This document shows positions 30,707-39,618 of a stretch of 39,618 bases of DNA, piece after piece. Position 1 is the stretch's first letter. Each line of letters opens with the position of its first letter. The notes under the pieces are model-generated. The model saw only the letters and a program-made list of their open reading frames with translations, searched no databases and had not been told where the DNA came from. Position numbers and translations under genes: made by a program. Origin of the DNA: Lingula anatina (lineage: Eukaryota; Brachiopoda; Lingulata; Lingulida; Lingulidae). Where the stretch lies: NCBI RefSeq assembly GCF_001039355.2, contig NW_019775859.1, forward strand, positions 121,573 to 161,190. Direction: 5' to 3'.

Positions 30707-33700
30707 TTAAGTTTGGGTAGAAAGGCAGCCGGTATGAAGCATAACATTGTTGTTGTCCTCAGACGGGAGTCCCTTCACTGTGCCCTTCTCTGCAAACTTG
30801 TTGATCAAAAAGTTGACGTCGTCAACAACGCTTACAGATGGTTGGCTGTAGAACCCAGCATCGCGCAAAACCTGTAACATTCCCGCGGCTGCACCGGCGA
30901 CGAGAGGGGACGCCATTGACGTCCCACTTTTCTCGGTCCAACCGTTGGTGTTTGCGTAGTTGGCGGCCCTGATCTTCCTCCCTGGAGCGTAAATATCGAC
31001 ACACGATCCGATGTTACTGAAGTAAGCCAAGTAATCATCTATCTGGGTGGCGCCAACAGTGAGGGCTCCGGTTACGCTTGCCGGGGATTTATTACACGCA
31101 TCGGCCTTGCCGTCATTTCCAGCACTGACTACCACCGGGATGCCTGCATCCAATACCGCGTACACGGCGTCATTGAAAGTAGAGGAATACGGACCACCCA
31201 GTGACATGTTAATAATTGACAGACGCTTGTTTTGTTGAACCCGTGACTTTATCCAGTTCAGTCCTGCCAGGATGTCCGAAGTTGAACAACCCGTCGTGCC
31301 GCATACTTTGACGGGGATTAGGGTGACCTCCTTGGCTGCTCCATAGGTGGCGCCTCCTAAGGTACTGGCCACATGGGTACCATGACCTTGGGAGTCCTTA
31401 CTATCGGAAAAACGACTTCCGTGCCACCCTGGAATAAGCACACGCAGATCTTTGATGAGAATTCTCCGCCTGATTTTTATCTTGNAACACACACACACAC
31501 AAGCATCCCCCTCTACCTCTCTATCTCTCTCTTCTGTTATTTAAGTTAAATTCAACTTACCTGGCAGAACTCTTCCTCCGAAGTCACTGTGACCAGGGTT
31601 AATTCCCGTGTCAACGACGTAGGCGTCTATATCAGAGCCGAGAGCCCAGGTGGCAAAACGGTCATCATCCTCATAGTAGTCTATTCTGTCTAAATTCTGC
31701 ATAAAAAAGTACGGAATTCATATCAAAATACATCTTTCTTTTCTTGGTGGATATCAGTGATGTTGTTTCTTATATAATAACAGGGTAAAATCAGTTGTAC
31801 TCAAAAGAGAGACTGTATGCCGTATGCAGTATATAGTGTCCTAAAACACACAAACACACACACAAAGAAACTCAAAACATACACATACACATGTGATGAT
31901 ATTTACCCATGTTTCATCAGACGGGAAATACCCTTCACAATGACTTAGATCTACCGACATTTCCTTAGCTTGTTCGATTTCTTCAATATCGCCAGTAAGT
32001 TGGCGAAGCAGTTGAAGGTCACTAGAAACAAAAATGATGTACTTCAGTAATAATGATAATTAAATTTCAGATATCAGGACAAAATGTGCATATTTCAAAT
32101 AAATTTGTTTGGGATTTCTTCCCAAAATATTAGCATCAAATAAAGTTGAACTGTGATATCTGAAATATCATAAAAAGATGAAGAAAATATCATTAATATT
32201 GTAAGAAAAATAAGAAAATAATCAAATAACGAATATTATACCAAATCAAATGGTCACGTAAGTCTGAACCAGTGTTCTCCATGGAAAAGGAGAGAGTTGA
32301 CGAAAATCATACCTAGCATTTATATCCCTAAGAATGACGTAGCTGCTTTTTCTGTTGAACTTCACTCTTTCTTTGGAACCTTTTCCTTTCAGGATGCGAC
32401 GAACTGTAAGGGGAATATGATTTAAAACTGTACATTGTAAGTGTAAAACGGGCAGGTAGAATATATTGATTATGAAATAAGATATTTTATAACCTAATCT
32501 CGATATTTAAAACGACAAAAGACTTATAAGTACGGTTAACTGCATCTTATAGCAGACACATCTGCATACAGATTATAATTGATTTTATACTATCTTGTCA
32601 TCTGTTCTTATATCGTTTTGAAAGTAATCTATTGAGTAATTCATTTTCTTTTTGGTTTAAAAAATCTTATGTACCCTATAAATCGCGAGTAAAACAGGTA
32701 TGCCTTTTAGTAAAGACTGTGTAACTAGTTTTGGCACCAAATTGTAAATTTCTCTTTTGTGCTACATGTATTCTGACAGATAAACACAAAACGCCATCAA
32801 ATACCATATATTACAGGTTTGTATAGGAATAATGTATCTGCAACCGGACTAAAGGAAGGTTCTTTCCTGTCGCTTATCATCTTTACTCAAATTTTAGAAT
32901 TCTTGGATTTCTGAATATTTTAGCACATTACGCTGCCAGTCTTCGGGTGCATGTCAATTGCCAAGGTTTTGTCTTTGCTCGTGGGGCGCGTTATAAACCA
33001 GATGATCCGCGGACCTACATGTGAGAGAATCAAATATGACGCGAACCACTTGAAAGCGTGTCGAGATTTAATTGGTCTGCCGGGACAGCGCGAGGGGGAA
33101 GCGGGAATCCATTGTGAAGAGCGCGTAATATTCGATCCACGGACTAGTTGGTCCTGGGATCAACTGCTTCTGAATACGCTCATTGAGGTACATGCAAGGT
33201 AGATGTATGTGGGGCGTTCTGCTCCTTAAAGATAGTTGTTTACTACTAAGCATAAGTGCGGAAATGAAACTAAATTGCACGGAATAGAATTTTGCAACAA
33301 TTTAAAGCGGTGCACCTACTTCTTCCGTACTTGCCACCAGGCAGAAGGCGGGCAATGTATTCATTGGGAACAGCCGTACCATCCGTGGGGGTGATCAGAG
33401 GCACTGAAAATAGAAATGCAAAGTGATAACAACAACTTTGATAAACAGATGCTATCAAATATCATCGATTTGCCAAATGGACACTATTTGAGTGGTTTAA
33501 GAAACAAGTATTAAGAAACGTAACAGGGACTATAAGCCCGCTACGTACCTAAACCTTCCTCCTCAGAGATGTCTATCAGGCCTTTTGCCTTCATCATCTT
33601 TTTCATTTCTGCGGGGTTTTCCCTTTGCATGTTCTTCAGTCTTCCGTTCTTGGGAATTTTTTCCTTCTTTAACCTCAGTCCGGGTGGCGTCTCCTCACTC

Positions 33701-33768
33701 TCACTGGCATACACCTGCTCTAACGCGAGAAGCATAAAAAGCGACGAGGCAAAAAGCAAAAATTTCAT
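30707..33768 (-). CDS. Secreted proteinase K-like serine peptidase (S8), copy 2
   Basis: Six exons on the minus strand: 33768-33549, 33403-33320, 32403-32313, 32021-31907, 31696-31561 and 31428-30707. The total is 1368 nt (455 aa) with no internal stop. Residues 1-21 are a signal peptide (MKFLLFASSLFMLLALEQVYA). The propeptide contains an I9-like segment (VPNEYIARLLPGG). Catalytic Asp199 is in AYVVDTGIN, His231 in GHGTHVAST, oxyanion Asn320 in VVSAGNDG and Ser386 in GTSMASP. The protein ends GCLSTQT without an extra domain. All five introns match copy 1 in position and phase; exon 5 is one codon shorter. Intron 5 (31429-31560) contains a CA repeat and a single N (31485) that does not affect coding. 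Intron 2 carries a GC-rich ORF on the opposite strand (32951-33202). Both paralogues look functional. Confidence 0.9.
32951..33202 (+). other. GC-rich open frame inside intron 2 of peptidase copy 2, opposite strand
   Basis: 83 codons from ATG at 32951 to TAG at 33200. Peptide words include MIRGPTCERIKYDANHLKAC and VIFDPRTSWSWDQLL. The segment is conspicuously more GC-rich and codon-like than the AT-rich intron around it and has no counterpart in intron 2 of peptidase copy 1. A GAG|GTACAT near its end could be a donor. No family is recognised; it may be an inserted coding fragment, a retro-copy exon or chance. Confidence 0.25.
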
Positions 33769-33889
33769 AATTGTGGTTCTTCCCCTAAATTGGTCGTTTA
33801 ACGATTGTCGGCTGTACAGAGTTTAACTACCTTCACAAATCGAGAACCGTTGGTCACTTCTTTTACCAAAGCAAACTCGAGATTCGACC

Positions 33890-33961
33890 GAGTCCGTTAA
33901 GTGAAAATGCTTGGGAAAATGTGACTTAAATACATTTTTAAATGTCACCTTGTTAAATAAA
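33890..33961 (-). promoter_or_regulatory. Conserved upstream block of peptidase copy 2
   Basis: The minus strand reads TTTATTTAACAAGGTGACAT, then the TATA-like TATTTAAG (33925-33932), then AACGGACTC. Landmark spacing is the same 72 bases as upstream of copy 1 (11594-11665). It lies 122-193 bases before the start codon. Likely core promoter. Confidence 0.5.
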
Positions 33962-34727
33962 ACAGGTCGAGATGTTTGGTTTCGGTCCATTAAATGGCGC
34001 AAGGCAAGGCAAGGCCTTAAACACGAAAGCTTGCAGCTGTTCACAGAGTTGAATATATTAATAGACAAGGAAGAGGATTTTGGTATCAAAATAAAATCCA
34101 TTAAGCACACATTCCCAATATTAATAATAACAATAAAAATAATTGATTCTCATACCTTATCACCGGTATATAAAATCCACTTGCTGAGGCAAGGCAGCAT
34201 TTATGGGTTTAAAGAGCACTCTTAGAAGCAAGCTGTCTAAAATGCAGCTGTTCAATGCGATCAGCGTTGAATGCACTTCATACATATATATGTCATAGAA
34301 ACACTGTAACTTTCGGAATTACATGTATTATACAAAGCCAATCAATTTTAAGTCTTCTTATTGATTATGAATTTTAGCCTTATTGAAAAATTATATTAAA
34401 GATAGCATTTACTCAGGATAATTCTGTGGAAGATCGGGTAAGTAATGTGGCTTTCGGTTGAAAACATGAGCTATTTCATTGTTTCTTACTGCTTATTTTG
34501 CTATGGTGCCGCTAGAAGAATACTATATCAGTCTAATTTAAGTGCTCTTTTGTCGAATCCATAATTGGTTTCAACATTAATGTATAAAGTGTGTAGGTGT
34601 GTGTATATGTATTTGTGCGTGTTGTGCGTGGTTGCATAGGTCTATGTAAGAACACCAGATATATAGTTAGCTGGCTGTAGTATCGTTCGTTTGGTTCTTA
34701 GCTGTTTTATCATATTCGTTGTTTTAG

Positions 34728-34847
34728 TGCCTAGGGACAAAGACAAACCAAGTAAAATATTCCCGAGAATGGACGCAAACGAGAAAAGGCGAAGGGCATC
34801 CACATATACTAACACAGCCCAATTATTTAAGTTGCTTAGTCAGGAAG
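34728..34847 (+). other. Possible internal exon, unrecognised
   Basis: Acceptor GTTGTTTTAG, 120 open bases, donor GAAG|GTACAT. Encodes VPRDKDKPSKIFPRMDANEK followed by RRRASTYTNTAQLFKLLSQE, a charged, helix-prone peptide with plausible codon use. No other exon of the same gene was found nearby on the + strand, so it may be a stray or chance exon. Confidence 0.25.
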
Positions 34848-34899
34848 GTACATGTAGACGACTAAGAACATATTCCCTATAGCGTCACACTCAGAATGG

Positions 34900-36780
34900 A
34901 AATTTTAGCTAAGACCTGCGTCGGGAAGCCAAACAGCGGAATGCATTCTGCTCAAACTTGTATTTGTATCCTGCATTGAAAAACCATTAACTGTGTGTGT
35001 GAGTGTGTGTTTGTTCGAAAATAGTAAAACAAAGACTGCTGCATCCAACATGATGAACCTAAGTCGCATTCAATTGATTGCCCGCATTTTACAAGTTACA
35101 TTTTTATAATTTCTATGGCACTGATTTACTTTCATCCACTATTAAACCAATTATATTATCAGTGGATTTCACCTGAATCCACCCTTAAACCAATTATAAA
35201 ATTAGTGGATTTCACCTGAATCCACCATTAAACCAATTAAAATATCAGTGCATTTCACCTGGATCCACCATTAAACCAATTAAAATATCAGTGGATTTCA
35301 CCTGGATCCACCATTAAACCAATTAAAATATCAGTGGATTTCACCTGGATCCACCATTAAACCAATTAAAATATCAGTGGATTTCACCTGGATCCACCAT
35401 TAAACCAATTAAAATATCAGTGGATTTCACCTGGATCACCAGGTGCAAACGTTACAAAGTGTACACATATAATTTAAATGACTTTCGTTGACAATCATTC
35501 CATCGCGTGCCTCTTAGGTGTCTCCGTTCGAGGCTACCGGAGATATTCGTATTTAAAAACAATCTGCTGAATGCTATCGCGTACAAAAAAAAAACATCAA
35601 AAAGAGTTTAAACATACGGGGATATACACCGATTAATGCCGGCGTAAAAATAAATGATGTCCGGCAGGAATATACCAGTACCACTGGCTAAGGTCCGGGT
35701 ACAATGTATGACAGAATATCCTTGAATACGCATGTCCATGGAACATGTTTTAACAGAGCTCCTTGCTGACTTATGTATGCATAATACCAGTATATCACTT
35801 TCACATTGGGTTAACAAATAGCAAAAGCAAACCAATGATGCATTTTGAGTTAAAAAGAATGGCACTTTATCACTTTTCCTTATTCATAGTTTTATGAACT
35901 ATCCGGTAACAAGATACCAGCAAGCTAAGAAAAGAAAACAAATGAGCTTTGAGTACATCGTGCGCTTTAGGAAAATTCCATCTGTTGTGTAATAATATAC
36001 CATTCGAGAACAAACGTAGGTTGTCAATTCAAATTAAAATTTTAGTCCATCGAACTGATAGAAAGCGTAGTTAGTCTTTGAGTGCAAGTATGATTTTCTT
36101 TAGTGTCAAAAGGGAACAATGGCAAATCACACGAGGGTTTTTTTACAGTTGGTTAATTTTACAATAAAAAAGACCCTTTGTGATGTGGATTAAGGCTGCA
36201 AAGTGGGCTTTTTGCACCATCCAAATATGATGCAATGGAAATAATAATTTTAATTCTTTAGTTTTAGGAGACAAATAGAGATGTCGAATATGTAAATGAC
36301 AAAGTAGATTAGAAAATAAGTAAACGCCTGATCAATTCAGAGAAATAAAGCATAAATTCCCTTGTGTTTTTATGAAAGTGAGATAATAAAGGCTTATGAA
36401 GTGAGGAATATAAATGGATATAAACCCAAACTTGCCGTCGTCAATGTTACAGTTCTTTCCATTCAAACCCATGGGTAACAACTACCATCTGGTTAAAGCT
36501 ACCGCTGTATGCGTTTTCAGCAATGAGAGATTGTAATTCCGTTCCTTGCAAATCTCGGAATATCTCGCAGCACTTGTTGTACTTGCAGAAGTTCCAAACC
36601 ACTGATAAACACTGGAAATGATGTTTTCACGTGTTAAAACACATAAGTTGCGGTTAAAGAGACACAAGTCTGCATCATTAGGTATGCATCCTTAGTTTGT
36701 CATAGCCTTCCAGGCCATCCATCTGCACTCGGATCCATAGTTCTTGACGGACCAGCCTGTCAACCAGGGCATGTATTTTA
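34900..36780. repeat. Diverged third copy of the segmental duplication
   Basis: 36620-36775 (GTGTTAAAACACATAAG, GGTATGCATCCTTAGTTTG, CTTCCAGGC, ACCAGCCTGTC) matches 14130-14280 and 2850-2995. 35030-35090 (GCATCCAACATGATGAA) matches 1718-1760. 35460-35600 weakly matches 2390-2530. Same orientation and the same position relative to a peptidase gene as 12178-16805. Clearly older than the left/middle pair. Confidence 0.6.
35144..35440. repeat. 43-bp minisatellite, about 7 copies
   Basis: Unit: AAACCAATTAAAATATCAG, then TGGATTTCACCTGGATCC, then ACCATT. The first two or three copies carry substitutions (GAATCC, TTATA); the later four are nearly identical, so expansion was from the right. Each unit contains the inverted pair GTGGAT and ATCCAC separated by 9 bases and could form a small hairpin. 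Confidence 0.95.
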
Positions 36781-36799
36781 TTTGCACTGTATTTTATCC

Positions 36800-37310
36800 T
36801 AATGAGGCTTTATCGTTACCCCGATCAACGCAGACAGGGAACCAGGTATTTTTTCATTTACATAACTGTTTTACAACCATACAAACAGATTACGCCAGCA
36901 AGTTTATTGATTTGGAGGGTAGGCTACCGCTTGCTATAACGACCAAAGGCCTTTACTGATACAAAAATGAAAAAATGTTGCACAATCATAATTTGAGTAA
37001 CTCTAATACAATTATAATTTGAGTAACTATCAAGGGCTTATGTGGTCACTACAAACACAATGTCAAGAACTCATCAATGTCTCTGCTACAACAAGTTCAC
37101 AAGGACATTTCATTTCACCAAATATTAAATATGTCCTTCTTCAGAAAAAGAAAACAAAAAAGATTCAATTGATTTATCTTCCCTTCTAACTAATACATAG
37201 TTAAGTGAAATTGTTTATGTGCTTATACTAACGCTTAACGAGGAAGTAATTTTTTATCGTAATAATTAATTGATACTAAACGAGAAGTCATTTTAACAGC
37301 AGGTGATGTG
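36800..37310. other. AT-rich DNA, nothing recognised
   Basis: No exon or RNA gene is seen. Contains two close copies of ATAATTTGAGTAACT near 36990-37030. Confidence 0.4.
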
Positions 37311-37323
37311 GACTTGTGAAATG

Positions 37324-37497
37324 GGGGCCGTAGCGACAGTCCAAAGGTTCAATAGTCCGAAGGTTCATTGGTCCGAATGTTCACTATAGAACCTTCGGAC
37401 CAATGAACCCTTGATTAAAAAATCGATGAAAATGGTACCATTTTTCGGGCCAATGAACCTTCGGACCAATGAACCTTCGGACTATCGAGACGCCCCC
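37324..37497. mobile_element. 174-bp foldback MITE with 8-bp target duplication
   Basis: GTGAAATG precedes (37316-37323) and follows (37498-37505) the element. Termini GGGGCCGTAGCGACAGTCC and the complement GGGGGCGTCTCGATAGTCC are imperfect inverted repeats. The arms are built from tandem GAACCTTCGGACCAAT words in opposite orientations, so the whole element can fold back. The centre contains a perfect palindrome, AAAATGGTACCATTTT. An 8-bp duplication is typical of hAT transposition. No coding capacity. Confidence 0.8.
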
Positions 37498-37509
37498 GTG
37501 AAATGCCCC

Positions 37510-39340
37510 GGTACATAGACATTACAAAGACTGTGGAGGGCAGTCAGGATTTGTCCTAAAGAAACTTCAGCTTCATGAATCGGTAGCTATAAGTTTGTAG
37601 GTTACCAAATATTTCGACAGAACTAACAACAGAAAGTGGAATAACGTTAAAACGAAGAAACAAACAAACAAGAAAAAAGAAAGAAAGAAAAGGGAGAAAT
37701 AAGGGGACCGTTTTGACTGTGATGCGGCAGCTGGGAAACCCGACTATATTTTCAAAGATAATTATTTCATTCAAGTTAAACGGCTTTTGGATCGTTTCAG
37801 TCTCAGTTATCTTTTGGTTTACCCGACTTCTGGTGTGTCATTGACGAGTCTGCTGCTACGGTCTCGATTAGAAATGTCTTGCACACAAATACTCTTTTTT
37901 GTCTGAAGGTTTGAAGAATGGCATGCTCTCCTCATTTAGGAGACTCAAAGATGAAGATTGTGTGAACATGCTCGGTGAATTACGTCTTTACAAGTGCTGT
38001 ATACATCGCTTGAAATGGTTTTCCTGTCATATATCCTCAGAAAAGAGCTTTCCAAGAGTGTAGTTAAGCGACAAGGAACTGGGGTACGTAAATTATTACG
38101 CAGAAGCCAGGTTATTTATGTTCCTTCTCGGCGGCAATCGCCACCAGTTTGTACCTGTATAGCATAACGACCTACATGTAGTTGAGGATTCTTCATCATG
38201 ATGTTACATTATTTTTTTAAGCTACATGGAATTTATCATTATCTAGCTTCAAAAATAAAGATTGTCATTTGACTTACGTTTTTGAAACAGGCATCTAATT
38301 TTAATACATAAATGTACGGACCCTCCAACACTAACGTCCCACAAGCAGAGATTAATTTTACAATGTGGCAACGCGACAGCTTTGTGAAGTTTTGTTTTTT
38401 ATTTTCTTAATCTTGAAACTGTAACTGACGGTTTTTAAGAAAATTCACGGGCCCAGTCGGCTTTTTCACTGGCATTTTTTTAAATTTTATTTTCAACATG
38501 ATATAGTAACATAGAATTTGTTCACTTTTAATGTGTATATAGAGACTTGAGGTGACTGAGAATAATTCAAAAAGTCACGAAAGAAAAAATATATATATAT
38601 TCAATGATACTTCAAGCAGTCTTTTTTTGCAAGTTTCATCCAGTTTCTTCCCTGAAATCTACAAGTCAAGTGGCTTTTTTCTGCGTGGACTATTCTTCTT
38701 CCTTTCTTGTACTATGTCAATCAGAAAAGAGGGAAACCTGTATGATAGAAAAAACACCATAATAATACCATTAGGAACTAGTAACTAGTATATAAGTAGA
38801 CATTATGGTTTTATGCAGTGAATTTTATTTAATCTGCCATTGTTTTGAAGTGGTTTGACTGAAATGTCAACCACATAGATTTAAATATGCAATTTATAAC
38901 TAAATTTAAAAAGAACATCAAGATTCAAGATTGCAGACATATAACCCCATGAGATTGCAATGAAATCATATTAATAGAAATAAGATATCAAAATTGTTTA
39001 AATTTGTCCTGGTTCCCACTGTCGTCCTGACAGGATACAAAGAGGATCTCAGACGGACTGGCGGCTAAACGTAATATGCCCAAGATTTGTTGTAGTTTAC
39101 CAAAAAAACACCATGATAGGATTTTCATTGAACTCTAGTGATCTCAATGGTGTCTCAAGCGGAAGAAAGCTAATGTTTTTAGCATTGTAGAATCCAGATA
39201 TTGGGTTATTAAGATATTTTCATCAGTGTGTAGTGGTAATTTACTGCATCAAAACAAATAACAGCACACACAACCGATTATTGGCAACAAAAATCAAAAT
39301 ATCGCACAAAAACTTCAATAAATCTGGCCTTGTCTTGTGA
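37510..39340. other. AT-rich intergenic DNA, no gene seen
   Basis: Short open frames only, none with recognisable protein features or splice context. One poly-purine run lies at 37655-37705. Confidence 0.4.
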
Positions 39341-39343
39341 TAC

Positions 39344-39608
39344 CAGGGCCGTAGCCTCCGGGGGGGCAGGGGGGGCAGCTGCCCCCCCTGGGATTTGAGG
39401 TGCCAAAAAAATAATCGCAATTTCTGACTTCTGATTGAGCAATAAATAACAGTTAAAATGCACCAGAATGCAGTATTATACATACAGTTTTAAAAAATTT
39501 TCCACACCGTGGGAGGGGGACATCCCCACCCCCCACCCCCCTTGGTGGCTCCGCCCCCTCGTGTCCGCTTACTGCCCCCCCTGGCAGTTTGCTCAGGCTA
39601 CGGCCCTG
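39344..39608. mobile_element. 265-bp hAT-like MITE with 5-bp target duplication
   Basis: Left end CAGGGCCGTAGCCTCCGG, right end GCTCAGGCTACGGCCCTG (inverted). GATAC flanks both sides (39339-39343, 39609-39613). Subterminal G/C-rich arms (GGGGGGGCAG and CTGCCCCCCCTGG) surround an AT-rich core. No coding capacity; the minus-strand open frames here are chance. Confidence 0.8.
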
Positions 39609-39618
39609 GATACATGCC

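Noticed and set aside
38552-38788. 78-codon + strand frame
   Set aside because: Phe- and Ser-rich low-complexity translation in AT-rich DNA, no splice context and no homologue recognised.
1-39618. tRNA, rRNA or small nuclear RNA genes
   Set aside because: No cloverleaf with A and B boxes and no rRNA or snRNA core motif was found by eye on either strand. A covariance-model scan would be decisive.

Overview
This is eukaryotic, intron-containing DNA, about one third GC, with GT-AG splice sites, many short transposon relatives, microsatellites and two assembly gaps (238 N at 27568-27805, one N at 31485). Animal-type families (ankyrin-TIR protein, membrane guanylate cyclase tail, intron-bearing proteinase K-like peptidases) and frequent ACATGTA words suggest a marine invertebrate, probably a lophotrochozoan such as a mollusc or brachiopod. 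The species cannot be fixed from the sequence alone.

Four gene-level objects are supported. (1) On the + strand, two terminal exons of a membrane guanylate cyclase lie at 4590-4983, apparently missing the exon that should sit between them. (2) and (3) Two secreted proteinase K-like (peptidase S8) paralogues lie on the minus strand at 6953-11506 (462 aa) and 30707-33768 (455 aa). Each has six exons with identical intron phases and an intact catalytic triad. (4) Between them, on the minus strand at 18488-26485, is a 17-exon gene whose reconstructed product is 734 aa: an N-terminal ankyrin half-repeat, eleven ankyrin repeats each encoded by its own 99-nt phase 0-0 exon, a helical region of unknown family, a TIR domain and a short C-terminal coiled coil.

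Layout. 1-4560 is a copy of 12178-16800, and a more diverged copy lies at about 34900-36780. The last two copies sit just upstream of a peptidase gene, so the leftmost copy predicts a third peptidase gene just left of the window. Comparing copies gives empty sites for several insertions: a nested inverted-repeat element at 1814-2301 and a truncated non-LTR retrotransposon at 13723-14023. Other mobile DNA includes Tc1-like transposase relics, a probable solo LTR at 16825-17532, a GC-rich TIR element in intron 1 of the first peptidase, hAT-like MITEs at 1895-2063 and 39344-39608, a foldback MITE at 37324-37497 with an 8-bp target duplication, and a 203-205-bp MITE family at 932-1136 and 29803-30005.

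The most interesting system is the ankyrin-TIR gene. Its repeats are almost identical in the second helix and loop. They differ mainly at residues 1, 3, 8, 11, 12 and 33, most of which are the classical ligand-contact positions of ankyrin repeats. Together with a TIR domain that keeps a glutamate where NAD-cleaving TIRs have their catalytic residue, this looks like a modular recognition receptor with a signalling or NADase output. That role is inference; the exon structure and variability are read directly from the sequence.
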